Below, in pieces: positions 24,030-32,304 of a stretch of DNA of 64,000 nt (the stretch's first letter is position 1; each line of letters starts with the position of its first letter). Source of the stretch: Mycobacterium neglectum (lineage in GTDB: Bacteria; Actinomycetota; Actinomycetes; Mycobacteriales; Mycobacteriaceae). The notes under the pieces were generated by a model. It searched no databases and had not been told where the DNA came from. It was given only the letters and a program-made list of their open reading frames with translations. The stretch is taken from assembly GCF_002591975.1 (NCBI RefSeq), contig NZ_NVQE01000022.1, positions 1-64,000 on the forward strand, written 5' to 3'. The translations under genes and the position numbers were made by a program.

Positions 24030-25069
24030 CCGCAGAGCTCGACGAGAACGACCCGTCACCAGGAGCCTCGGCCTTGAGTCACGTCGTCGCATCGCCTGTC
24101 ACCGGCGAACCCGTGAAGCTGTTCTCCCGGCAGTGGTTCTCGGCAATCCTGCTGCGCTATTCCATGGTGATCGTCGTGTTACTGGTCATCGCGTACTTCA
24201 GTTACCGGAGTGCACGGTTCGCCACGCCCGACAACCTCGTCACCATCCTGGTGGCTGCAGCGCCATTCGCACTGATCGCGCTCGGTCAGACGCTCGTCAT
24301 CCTTACCGGTGGCATCGACCTCTCGGTCGGTAGCGTGATCGCGGTGTCGGCCATGGCGGGCGCTGCCACCGCCAAGGCGAATCCCGGCCAGGTGTGGATG
24401 ACCGTCCTGGTGGCCATGATGGTCGGTCTGTCCGTCGGGGCGGTCAACGGAATCCTGGTGTCGCGCATCAACGTTCCGCCCTTCATCGCTACGCTGGGCA
24501 CCCTGACCGCAGGCTCCGGCCTTGCGTATGTGATCGGCGGCGGCGCACCCATCAACGGCCTGCCCGCGGAGTTCGGCGCCATAGCCAACACCAAGATCCT
24601 TGGACTGCAGATCCCGGTGCTGCTGATGATCGTCGGCATCATCGCCGTTGCCGTAATAATGAAGCGCACCACCTACGGTATGCGGGTCTACGCCGTCGGC
24701 GGCAACCGAAACGCCGCCGAAATCGCCGGCATCAACGCAAAGAACGTGCTGTTCAGCGTGTACGCGATTTCTGGTCTGCTCGCCGGCATCTCCGGGGTGA
24801 TGCTCGCATCACGCGTGATCTCGGGCCCCCCGAACCTGGGACAGGGATACGAACTCGACGCCATCGCCGCCGTCGTCATCGGTGGCGCCAGTTTGATGGG
24901 TGGACGCGGCAGCATCTGGGGAACTGCGTTGGGCCTCTTCATGATCATGACATTGAACAACGGCCTCGACATTCTCGTGGTGCCCGCCTATTGGCAGGAC
25001 GTAATCAAGGGCGTGCTCATCGTCGCGGCGGTCGCGGTCGACGTGTGGTCAAGCAGGAGGCGCACGTGA
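24026..25069 (+). CDS. Ribose-type ABC importer permease (RbsC-like)
   Basis: A 347-residue permease of the BPD_transp_2 family with about 8-10 hydrophobic segments. Typical motifs are LTGGIDLSVGS, FIATLGTLTAGSGLAY, GGNRNAAEIAGIN and GGASLMGGRGSIWGT. It begins at a GTG overlapping the ATPase stop. The binding protein follows after about 60 bp, a gap that contains a possible 16-codon frame of doubtful meaning. Confidence 0.9.
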   Translation: MTAELDENDPSPGASALSHVVASPVTGEPVKLFSRQWFSAILLRYSMVIVVLLVIAYFSYRSARFATPDNLVTILVAAAPFALIALGQTLVILTGGIDLSVGSVIAVSAMAGAATAKANPGQVWMTVLVAMMVGLSVGAVNGILVSRINVPPFIATLGTLTAGSGLAYVIGGGAPINGLPAEFGAIANTKILGLQIPVLLMIVGIIAVAVIMKRTTYGMRVYAVGGNRNAAEIAGINAKNVLFSVYAISGLLAGISGVMLASRVISGPPNLGQGYELDAIAAVVIGGASLMGGRGSIWGTALGLFMIMTLNNGLDILVVPAYWQDVIKGVLIVAAVAVDVWSSRRRT

Positions 25070-25129
25070 CCGCGGAGGAACAGCCCTGCCCGCAGATGTT
25101 TTCAGATTCACACTAGAAAGAGAGAACAG

Positions 25130-26179
25130 ATGAGACTCGGTACGAAAATCATGGCCGTCGCCTCGGCGGCTGCGCTGGGCCTGGGCCTGAGCGCCTGCGG
25201 TGCAGGCGACACCACGGCCGACGAGAACACCACACGCATCGGCGTCACGGTGTATGACATGAGTTCGTTCATCACCGCGGGCAAGGAAGGGATGGACCAG
25301 TACGCCAAGGACAACAACATCGAGCTGGTATGGAACTCGGCCAACCTCGACGTGTCCACCCAGGCCAGCCAGCTTGACTCGATGATCAACCAGGGCGTCG
25401 ACGCGATCATCGTCGTTCCCGTGCAGGCGGATTCGCTCGGACCGCAGGTGGCGTCGGCCAAGGCCAAGGGCATCCCGCTGGTTGCGGTGAATGCGGCGCT
25501 GGACAGCACGGACATTGCGGGCAACGTCCAACCCGATGACGTCGCCGCGGGTCAGCAGGAGATGCAGATGATGGCCGACCGCCTGGGCGGTAGGGGCAAC
25601 ATCGTGATCCTGCAAGGCCCGCTCGGCCAGTCCGGTGAGATCGACCGCACCAAGGGCATCGAGCAGGTGCTCGCCAGGTATCCCGACATCAAGGTGCTCG
25701 CCAAGGACACCGCCAACTGGAAGCGCGACGAGGCGGTCAACAAGATGAAGAACTGGATCTCGGGCTTCGGACCGCAGATCAACGCCGTCGTCGCCGAGAA
25801 CGACGACATGGGCCTCGGTGCCCTGCAAGCCCTCAAGGAATCAGGCCGCACCGACGTACCGATCGTCGGGATCGACGGCATCGAGGACGGCCTCAACGCG
25901 GTCAAGAGCGGTGAGTTCATCGGCACCTCGTTGCAGAACGGCACCGTCGAACTGTCCGCAGGCTTAGCCGTGGCAAACGCACTGGCCAAGAAGGAGCCGG
26001 TCAACACCAACCCGGTGTACATCATGCCGGCCATCACCACGGAGAACGTCGACGTGGCCATCCAGCACGTCGTCACCGAGCGACAGGAGTTCCTCGACGG
26101 TCTCAGTGAGCTGATCGCAGGAAACCTGAAAACCGGCGACATTGCCTACGAAGGCATCCCGGGGCAGAAGCAGCCATGA
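25130..26179 (+). CDS. Ribose-type ABC importer binding lipoprotein (RbsB-like)
   Basis: A 349-residue periplasmic-binding-protein-4 family protein. It has a signal peptide ending in lipobox LSAC near residue 21. The two-lobe pattern shows in QLDSMINQGVDAIIVVPVQA, VILQGPLGQSGEIDR and AVVAENDDMGLGAL. It delivers a sugar or polyol to the RbsC/RbsA-like pair upstream. A purine-rich AGAAAGAGAG stretch precedes the ATG. The next SDR gene starts 13 bp later. Confidence 0.88.
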   Translation: MRLGTKIMAVASAAALGLGLSACGAGDTTADENTTRIGVTVYDMSSFITAGKEGMDQYAKDNNIELVWNSANLDVSTQASQLDSMINQGVDAIIVVPVQADSLGPQVASAKAKGIPLVAVNAALDSTDIAGNVQPDDVAAGQQEMQMMADRLGGRGNIVILQGPLGQSGEIDRTKGIEQVLARYPDIKVLAKDTANWKRDEAVNKMKNWISGFGPQINAVVAENDDMGLGALQALKESGRTDVPIVGIDGIEDGLNAVKSGEFIGTSLQNGTVELSAGLAVANALAKKEPVNTNPVYIMPAITTENVDVAIQHVVTERQEFLDGLSELIAGNLKTGDIAYEGIPGQKQP

Positions 26180-26192
26180 TCGGAGCGTCGAA

Positions 26193-26957
26193 ATGCCGTT
26201 AGGCAACGTCGATTTCGACTTCCGCCTGGACGGCAAGGTTGCCCTGGTGACCGGTGCAGCTGCCGGCATCGGGGCAGCCATCGCTTCGGCCTTCGCTGCG
26301 AAAGGGGCTCGGGTCGCGGCCGTTGACCGCGACGAGGCCGGTGCGGCTCGAACAACTGCCGGGCTCGCCACCGAGGGCCGCGGCTTTCACTGCGATGTCG
26401 CCAATGCCGATTCGGTGCACGGCGCCGTCGACGCCGTGCTGGACGCATTCGGGCGAATCGACATCCTGGTGAACAGTGCAGGCGTCGTCCACCTCGCCGC
26501 CGCCGAGGAGCTCTCGGAAAGTGCCTGGGACATCACTATGAACGTGAATCTCAAGGGCACGTTCCAGATGTGTCAGGCCGTCGGCACGTCGATGCTTCGA
26601 ACCGGCGGCGGGGCCATCGTCAACATGGCCTCGCAGGCCGCCACCGTCGCGCTCGACCAGCACGTCGCCTACTGTGCGTCGAAGTTCGGCGTCGTGGGAA
26701 TGTCGAAGGTGCTGGCTGCCGAATGGGGTCCACGCGGTGTGCGCGTCAACACCATCTCCCCCACAGTGGTACTCACCGAACTGGGTCGTAAGGCGTGGGA
26801 CGGCCCACATGGTGAAGCGCTCAAGAAGCTGATCCCCATCGGACGATTCGCCTATCCGGACGAGATTGCGGCCGCTGCAATCTATTTGGCGGCTGATGCT
26901 TCAGCGATGGTCAACGGGGCCGATCTGGTGATTGACGGTGGATACACCATCAAGTGA
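26193..26957 (+). CDS. SDR family polyol dehydrogenase (D-threitol dehydrogenase-like candidate)
   Basis: A 254-residue classical SDR with LVTGAAAGIG, an Asp ending the second strand (AAVDRDE, NAD-type), NSAGVV, ASQAATV, catalytic YCASK and the terminal MVNGADLVIDGGYTIK. It is the last gene of the long polyol operon. D-threitol dehydrogenase (DthD) of M. smegmatis belongs to this family, and the operon already contains an EltD-like enzyme and a tetrulose kinase. Oxidation of another tetritol stereoisomer to erythrulose is therefore the likely job. Confidence in family is high, in substrate moderate. Confidence 0.78.
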   Translation: MPLGNVDFDFRLDGKVALVTGAAAGIGAAIASAFAAKGARVAAVDRDEAGAARTTAGLATEGRGFHCDVANADSVHGAVDAVLDAFGRIDILVNSAGVVHLAAAEELSESAWDITMNVNLKGTFQMCQAVGTSMLRTGGGAIVNMASQAATVALDQHVAYCASKFGVVGMSKVLAAEWGPRGVRVNTISPTVVLTELGRKAWDGPHGEALKKLIPIGRFAYPDEIAAAAIYLAADASAMVNGADLVIDGGYTIK

Positions 26958-26991
26958 GGCACTACGCGTAGGCGGGTCCAGAGGAACCGAC

Positions 26992-27660
26992 TCACGCCGA
27001 GCGTGCGCTGAACTCGGACGTTCGCTCGGGCGTTGCCTCGGCGAGCGCCTTGAGCGTGCTCTCTGCGTCGAAGTCCTTGCCATACACCGGAGTTCCGGGC
27101 TGCTGGCGCCATGATTCAGAAATCGGACCGGCATCGACAGGCTCGAATCCGAGTTGGTCGACGATGGCGTGGACCAGTTCACGACCCGGTCCGTCCTCCC
27201 CGGCGATCGGCAGTGCGATGCGGTTCGGTGTCCCGTTCGGCGTCCCCGCCTCCAGCAGATGCTTCCACCAGATCCCGTTGAACACCTTGTACACCGGTGC
27301 ACCGATCTGCTCCGCGACCCATGCACTCTCGACCTGACCATCCTCGATCTCCGCGATCTCACCGTCGCGCTGCTGTGGGTAATAGTTATTGGTCTCGATC
27401 ACGGGGGCACCCGGCCTACGCGCATCGACGATTCCGTCGGCAAGGTCTGGCACGTTCTTCTGCGGAATGCTCACGATGACGAGGTCGACATCGGCGGCGG
27501 CATCCTTGGCCCATACCGCCGTCGCACCGGTTTCGTTCGCGAGGTCCGCAAGCGTCTCGGGAGATCGAGAGTTCGACACCGTCACGTCGTGTCCGAGTTC
27601 GCGAATCCGACGCACCAACGTGCCACCGATCTGACCTGCCCCGATGATTCCGATTTTCAT
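26992..27660 (-). CDS. NAD(P)-binding oxidoreductase related to F420-dependent NADP reductase
   Basis: A 222-residue single-domain protein. It starts MKIGIIGAGQIGGTLVRR, followed by VSNSRSPETL, whose Ser/Arg pattern favours NADP. IVSIPQKNVPDL and NNYYPQQRDG match the NADPH-dependent F420 reductase/NAD-binding family found widely in actinobacteria. No dedicated F420-binding residue can be confirmed from sequence alone. It is convergent with the polyol operon and divergent from the AtoE-type carrier, and appears to be a single-gene unit. Confidence 0.7.
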   Translation of the reverse strand: MKIGIIGAGQIGGTLVRRIRELGHDVTVSNSRSPETLADLANETGATAVWAKDAAADVDLVIVSIPQKNVPDLADGIVDARRPGAPVIETNNYYPQQRDGEIAEIEDGQVESAWVAEQIGAPVYKVFNGIWWKHLLEAGTPNGTPNRIALPIAGEDGPGRELVHAIVDQLGFEPVDAGPISESWRQQPGTPVYGKDFDAESTLKALAEATPERTSEFSARSA

Positions 27661-27831
27661 GCAGTGCCTCCGTACGGTGGTGATCTCGTCCTCCCGGGGC
27701 CAACGTCGCGCCGACGGGCGCTATTCCGCACCCGCGCTCACCGGTCGATCCTGGGTGGCTGAACCGGTATGTGGGTACGTCACATTGCACACGCCTGCTG
27801 GGTAGCAAACGGAGAGACGGGGGCCTTCCAA

Positions 27832-29259
27832 ATGACATCTGCCACTGAGGAGTATCGCTCTGAGAAGGGGTTGGCACGCGTCGCCCAGTCGCTGGCCGGT
27901 TGGACGGAGAGGTGGTTTCCGGACGCGTATGTCTTCGCGCTGGCAGGTGTCGTCCTCGTCGCTGTGGCCGCGCTGGCCAACGGCTCCTCTCCGCAGACGG
28001 TCGTCGATGCGTTCGGCGACGGCTTTTGGGATCTGGCCACATTCACCCTGCAGATGGCCATGGTGGTGCTGACCGGATACGTCGTCGCCACCAGCCCGCC
28101 GGTGGCCCGGTTGATCGATCGCCTCGCCACCATGCCCCATACGGCGAAGAGTGCGGTGAGTTTCGTTGCGTTCCTTTCGATGTCGGTCTCCTTCCTGAAC
28201 TGGGGACTAAGCCTGGTCTTCGGTGGTCTGCTGGCCCGGGCGATCGCCCGCCGGACCGATCTACGGGTGGACTATCGCGCGCTCGGCGCCGCTGCGTTTA
28301 TGGGACTGGGCGCTGTGTGGGCGCTGGGCATGTCCTCGTCGGCGGCACAGCTGCAGGCGACTGCGGGCTCGCTTCCTCCGGAGCTCCTGAAAATCACCGG
28401 AGTGCTGGATTTCGGGACCACGATCTTCACCTGGCAGTCCCTGCTGATGTGCGCCATCATCATCGCGCTCACAGTGGTGATCGCTCATTTCTCCGCTCCC
28501 AGCGGTGCGGCCATTACCACCGCCGAGGATCTGAAGGTCGACTTGGACGACCAGAGCGAAGAGGCACCGCCACGCTCACGGCCCGGCGAGTGGCTCGAAT
28601 ACAGCCGCATTCTGCCCGTGCTGGCGGGCCTGATGACGTTGGGATGGCTGGTGTCTCAGCTGCTCAGCAAGCCCGTCCTGACGGTCGTCAGCAGCCTGAA
28701 CGGATACCTGTTGGTCTTCCTCATCTTGGGGCTCGTCTTGCACGGGACGCCACGCAGATTCCTGCAGGCCGTCGCTAAAGCCGTCCCGGCCACCGGCGGC
28801 ATCCTCGTGCAGTTCCCGCTGTACGCCGCCATGGCGGCGATCCTGACCAAGGCCGAAGGCAGAGGCGGCCGGACCGTATCCGATGTGCTGGCCGAAGTGT
28901 TCACCAGCGCCGGCGGCGGGCTTTTCCCGGTGGTCATCGCTCTCTACACCGTCGTGCTGGGACTCTTCGTCCCGTCCGGCGGCGGAAAATGGTTGGTCGA
29001 GGCCCCGTACGTCATGCAATCAGCCACGGATGTCCAGCTGAACCTGGGCTGGACGGTTCAGATCTACAACGTGGCCGAAGCGCTGCCGAACCTGATCAAT
29101 CCGTTCTTCATGCTGCCCTTGCTCGCGGTGCTCGGGCTCAGGGCGCGCGACCTTGTCGGATTCACGTTCTTGCAGTTCGTTTTTCACCTACCCGCGGTCC
29201 TGGTGCTGGTGTGGTTGCTCGGGTTGACTTTCGACTTCGTCCCGCCTGTCAGCCCTTGA
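27832..29259 (+). CDS. AtoE-family short-chain fatty acid transporter
   Basis: A 475-residue membrane protein with about 12 hydrophobic segments. Family marks include FGDGFWDLATFTLQMAMVVLTG, the SFLNWGLSLVFGGLLAR loop and VPSGGGKWLVEAPYV. AtoE-type proteins move short-chain carboxylates such as acetoacetate or butyrate. The ATG at 27832 is preferred; an upstream ATG at 27769 would add 21 residues. Its 3' end overlaps by 11 nt the convergent Nramp-family gene. Cargo here could be a short organic acid used by the RraA/DHDPS module next door. Confidence 0.78.
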   Translation: MTSATEEYRSEKGLARVAQSLAGWTERWFPDAYVFALAGVVLVAVAALANGSSPQTVVDAFGDGFWDLATFTLQMAMVVLTGYVVATSPPVARLIDRLATMPHTAKSAVSFVAFLSMSVSFLNWGLSLVFGGLLARAIARRTDLRVDYRALGAAAFMGLGAVWALGMSSSAAQLQATAGSLPPELLKITGVLDFGTTIFTWQSLLMCAIIIALTVVIAHFSAPSGAAITTAEDLKVDLDDQSEEAPPRSRPGEWLEYSRILPVLAGLMTLGWLVSQLLSKPVLTVVSSLNGYLLVFLILGLVLHGTPRRFLQAVAKAVPATGGILVQFPLYAAMAAILTKAEGRGGRTVSDVLAEVFTSAGGGLFPVVIALYTVVLGLFVPSGGGKWLVEAPYVMQSATDVQLNLGWTVQIYNVAEALPNLINPFFMLPLLAVLGLRARDLVGFTFLQFVFHLPAVLVLVWLLGLTFDFVPPVSP

Positions 29260-30655
29260 TGAGTGAACTGAAGTCGCCAACGGCAGCCGACAGGCCTTGG
29301 TAAGCGGCGACCGCCACGAAGATCGTGATGACGCCCAAGGCGATATTGAGCGGCCACTTGTTGACGTGGTCACCCATGATGTTGCGGCGGTTGAGCATGA
29401 AGAGTAGCCCGATGGTGATCACCAGCAGGAACGGCGCCGTCAGCACATGCGAAACCACAGTCAGCACAATGAATCCCGGCGCACCGGGCAACGACCACAC
29501 CACGGCCAGCAGGCCCCAGAAGATCATCACCTTGTAGAACGGATCCTTGCCCGGGTCGTCGCCGTAGCGTTCGATCCGGGCGGGGCGGGTCACCTGCAGT
29601 GCCTCGACCGCCATCTTGCCGAGCGCGAAGAGCGAACTGCTGACCGTCGTCCACGCGGCGCCCAGTAGGCCGAGATAGAACAGGTAGGGGCCGACCGGTC
29701 CGATCACGCTGCCCAGCGCATTCGCGATGTCGGCGGGCTTCTCGATGCCGGAGCCGTCACCGAAGATCACCTCGGCGCCGACGGCCCAGATGCTGACGCC
29801 AAGGAAGAGCACCACGATGATGCCGAAGAGCAAGTCGTACTGCTGAACTCGGCGGTGCGCAGGGGTGGTCCACCCTTTCTCGCGCAGGAACTGGGGGTAG
29901 AAGAGGTTGGCCATCGAACCCAGCGTTGCCAGCACCAGGCTGGAGGCGACAAGGGAGGAGTCGAAAAGGCCCTCCTGGGGCGGAAGGTCGAACGCGAACC
30001 CGCGAAGCATCGCGCCCCAGTCGATGCCGACCAGTGCGATGGTGAGGACGAACGTGGCCGCCATCACCGCAAGGATCACCTTGAACATCTTTTCGATCAC
30101 CGCGTAGACGCCCTTGAAGGTGACGACGAAGACCGACGCCGCGCCGATCAACGTCCACACGAATGCTGAAAGGCCCCCGAACAGACCCTCTAGCGCGATG
30201 CCGACACCGCTGAGGGTGAACGCGAGCAGGATGTGGGTGTAGAGGACGAACGAGACCAGCATCAGGTATGCGAAAACCCGGTTGGTCCTTGCGAATCCAC
30301 GCACCAGGCTCGGGTCGCGCTGCACGTTGAAGATGGGGTACTTGCCCAGCGCACTGACGAACACGAAGCGCAGCACCAAAGTGAGCGGGAGCACCCAGAG
30401 CAGCGCGTAACCGTAGTTGGCTCCGGCCACCGAGTTGTCGACCAGATCGCCGGTGCCTACCCAACTCAGCGCCACCACGATGCCGGGCCCGAACGACTTC
30501 AGGTAACCGAAGAAGTTGCCTGCGACCGGTGCGGGCGCCACCGTGTCCTGGGCGATTGCGTCCGGTATCGGAATCCCGAGGTCGTCGATGCGGCCCGGCG
30601 TGCTGCTGTCGGCCTCGTTGGGAGTTGAACCGGCGTTGTGATCGGCCTGCGGCAT
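29249..30655 (-). CDS. Nramp-family transporter lacking the canonical metal-binding motifs
   Basis: A 468-residue protein with about 11-12 membrane segments and an Nramp-like core (FGPGIVVALSWVGTG, a YGYALLWVLPLTL helix). Canonical Nramp proteins have DPGN in helix 1 and MPH in helix 6, which coordinate Mn/Fe. Here the first region reads WVGTGDLVDN and the second GSMANLFYP, so neither motif is present. The protein is therefore unlikely to be an ordinary metal importer; an organic or Mg-like substrate is possible. It is divergent from the RraA-type gene across a GntR palindrome, implying co-regulation with that catabolic module. Confidence 0.75.
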   Translation of the reverse strand: MPQADHNAGSTPNEADSSTPGRIDDLGIPIPDAIAQDTVAPAPVAGNFFGYLKSFGPGIVVALSWVGTGDLVDNSVAGANYGYALLWVLPLTLVLRFVFVSALGKYPIFNVQRDPSLVRGFARTNRVFAYLMLVSFVLYTHILLAFTLSGVGIALEGLFGGLSAFVWTLIGAASVFVVTFKGVYAVIEKMFKVILAVMAATFVLTIALVGIDWGAMLRGFAFDLPPQEGLFDSSLVASSLVLATLGSMANLFYPQFLREKGWTTPAHRRVQQYDLLFGIIVVLFLGVSIWAVGAEVIFGDGSGIEKPADIANALGSVIGPVGPYLFYLGLLGAAWTTVSSSLFALGKMAVEALQVTRPARIERYGDDPGKDPFYKVMIFWGLLAVVWSLPGAPGFIVLTVVSHVLTAPFLLVITIGLLFMLNRRNIMGDHVNKWPLNIALGVITIFVAVAAYQGLSAAVGDFSSLIKG

Positions 30656-30729
30656 TCGGTCCTCCTCTGATGAGCGGTCGGAGCCGACCGTCTAGGGCGG
30701 AGTGATCGTGGTCACATACTACGGTATAT

Positions 30730-30739
30730 TGGTATACCA
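30730..30739. promoter_or_regulatory. GntR operator TGGTATACCA (Nramp/RraA divergent promoter)
   Basis: A perfect 10-bp palindrome, TGGTATACCA, lies between the Nramp-family gene (start 30655, minus) and the RraA-type gene (start 30834, plus). The identical sequence recurs at 32263-32272 next to the GntR gene. The TGGT...ACCA form matches the half-sites known for FCD-type GntR proteins. Confidence 0.65.
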
Positions 30740-30833
30740 GAATGTCAACGGTGTCGAAAAGGGACGTAGAAGAGCTGCGGCCGTAGCACCGCGGCGCCAC
30801 CACACGACGGACGAACTCGTGAAGGAGCACTGG

Positions 30834-31559
30834 ATGACCAATGAGACCGCCCCCGCACTGGAAATCTCCGCCGCCACCCGCGCGATGTTGAGCAGCGTCA
30901 GCACCGCCACCATCACCACGCAGCTGATGGATCGCGGGCTGCGTTCGGCGTTCCTGATGGGCCCCCGTCCGCTGAACCCGTCCGCGCCGCGGATGGTCGG
31001 CCCGGCATTCACGTTGCGCTACATCCCGGCCCGTGAGGACATCGACGTGTTGAGCGTCTTCTCCGATTACGACCATCCACAGCGTCGCGCTGTTGAGACC
31101 GCACCCGCGGGCTCGGTGCTCGTGATGGACTGCCGAGGGCGGGGAAAAGCCGCATCACTGGGCAACATCCTGGCCACCCGGTTCATGATCCGCGGTGGCG
31201 CGGGCATCGTCACCGATGGCGCGGTGCGCGATCTCGGAGGATTTCAGAGTCTCGCGATGCCCACCTTCGCGTCCGGGGTCGCGCCCACCACCAACCTCGC
31301 CCAACACCATGCGGTCGATCTCGACGTGCCGATCGGCTGCGGGGAGGTCGCGGTGTACCCAGGTGACGTGATCATCGGCGACGGTGATGGTGTCGTCTGC
31401 CTGCCGGCGCACCTCGCCGATGAGGTGGCTCGCGCCGCCGTCGAGCAGGAGCGACTCGAGGAGTTCGTACTTGCCCGCATCGAGTCGGGGATGCCGCTGC
31501 GCGGCACCTATCCGCCGGACGCCGCGACCCGCGCCGAATATGACCGCAGTCGTGGGTAA
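30834..31559 (+). CDS. RraA-family aldolase/decarboxylase-like protein
   Basis: A 241-residue protein of the RraA/4-hydroxy-4-methyl-2-oxoglutarate aldolase family. Diagnostic segments are STATITTQLMDRG, GGAGIVTDGAVRDLGG (Arg and Asp of the active site), VDLDVPIGCGEVAVYPGD and VIIGDGDGVVCLP. Family members use Mg to cleave hydroxy-oxo-acids to pyruvate or decarboxylate oxaloacetate; others only bind RNase E. With a DHDPS-family and a ThDP enzyme close by, a catabolic aldolase is more likely. GAAGGAG precedes the chosen ATG. It is convergent with the GntR gene, 1 bp apart. Confidence 0.8.
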   Translation: MTNETAPALEISAATRAMLSSVSTATITTQLMDRGLRSAFLMGPRPLNPSAPRMVGPAFTLRYIPAREDIDVLSVFSDYDHPQRRAVETAPAGSVLVMDCRGRGKAASLGNILATRFMIRGGAGIVTDGAVRDLGGFQSLAMPTFASGVAPTTNLAQHHAVDLDVPIGCGEVAVYPGDVIIGDGDGVVCLPAHLADEVARAAVEQERLEEFVLARIESGMPLRGTYPPDAATRAEYDRSRG

Positions 31560-31560
31560 T

Positions 31561-32256
31561 TCACGCGATCGTCGCGTCGTCGCCGGACTCCCGCACCCGT
31601 TCGATGGAGGCAGTGATGTGCTCGCGCATCAACCGCTCGGCACCGTCGGCGTCACCGGCCTTCACCGCTCGCAGGATGGCGCCGTGCTCGTCGTGCTCGG
31701 CCGCCGCGGTCGGGCTCATCTCCCAGAAGATCTGCAACACGGCCAGCGCGGTGAGGTCCTGCAGAGCGTCGAGGGTGGAGACCACCAAGGGGTTAGGGCA
31801 TTGCCGGTAGAGCGCCCAGTGGAATTTGCGGTTCTCCATCGCCATCGCCGACCATTCCCCGGCTTGCAGAAGCTCGGCGGCGCGCCGGTGTGCGTTCTCG
31901 GCGTCCGGCACCGGCACGTCCTGATGCGCCACCGTCGCCACTGCCCATGGCTCCAGCAGCACCCGCTGTTCGTAGACGTGCTGCGCGTCGGTGCGGGTCA
32001 TATCGCGCACCCGCACCCCGCGATTGCGGGTCGTGGTGACCAGACCCGAGTTGTCGAGCTGGATGAACGCCTCGCGCACCGGAGTCTTCGACACACCCAA
32101 CTGCTCGGCGATGCGTCGCTCGACAAGCACGTCGTCAGGCCGGATGCGGCCGGCCAGGATGGCTTCACGCAAGGATGCCGCGACCAGATCGGCCTGGCTG
32201 GTGGCTCGCCCCAGTGCGGGCAGCGAACCGCCCCAGGGAGCGTCAGTCAGCGACAT
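31561..32256 (-). CDS. GntR family regulator (FCD type) of the RraA/DHDPS/ThDP module
   Basis: A 231-residue regulator. The winged helix reads QADLVAASLREAILAGRI, ERRIAEQLGVSKTPVREAF, and the FCD domain shows VYEQRVLLEPWAVA, KFHWALYRQCPNP and a final LMREHITASIERV. FCD domains bind carboxylates through a metal held by Asp/His. The ATG at 32256 places the palindrome TGGTATACCA only 7 bp upstream of the gene, so autoregulation is likely. It shares this promoter with the divergent DHDPS-family gene, and the same site precedes the Nramp and RraA genes. Confidence 0.83.
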   Translation of the reverse strand: MSLTDAPWGGSLPALGRATSQADLVAASLREAILAGRIRPDDVLVERRIAEQLGVSKTPVREAFIQLDNSGLVTTTRNRGVRVRDMTRTDAQHVYEQRVLLEPWAVATVAHQDVPVPDAENAHRRAAELLQAGEWSAMAMENRKFHWALYRQCPNPLVVSTLDALQDLTALAVLQIFWEMSPTAAAEHDEHGAILRAVKAGDADGAERLMREHITASIERVRESGDDATIA

Positions 32257-32262
32257 GGTCGT

Positions 32263-32272
32263 TGGTATACCA
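32263..32272. promoter_or_regulatory. GntR operator TGGTATACCA (GntR/DHDPS divergent promoter)
   Basis: This is the second copy of the perfect palindrome found at 30730-30739; both copies sit in a longer shared string TTGGTATACCA followed by C/G and AA. It is 7 bp from the GntR start and 33 bp from the GTG of the DHDPS-family gene, a position suited to repress both. Confidence 0.65.
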
Positions 32273-32304
32273 CAACACCAGATCCGACACCGGAGTAGAG
32301 ACAG

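Noticed and set aside
25066..25116. 16-codon frame (GTG start) after the RbsC-like gene, overlapping its stop as GTGA
   Set aside because: No similarity to any known start, no conservation evidence and no clear function; most likely a chance frame in the intergenic gap before the binding-protein gene.
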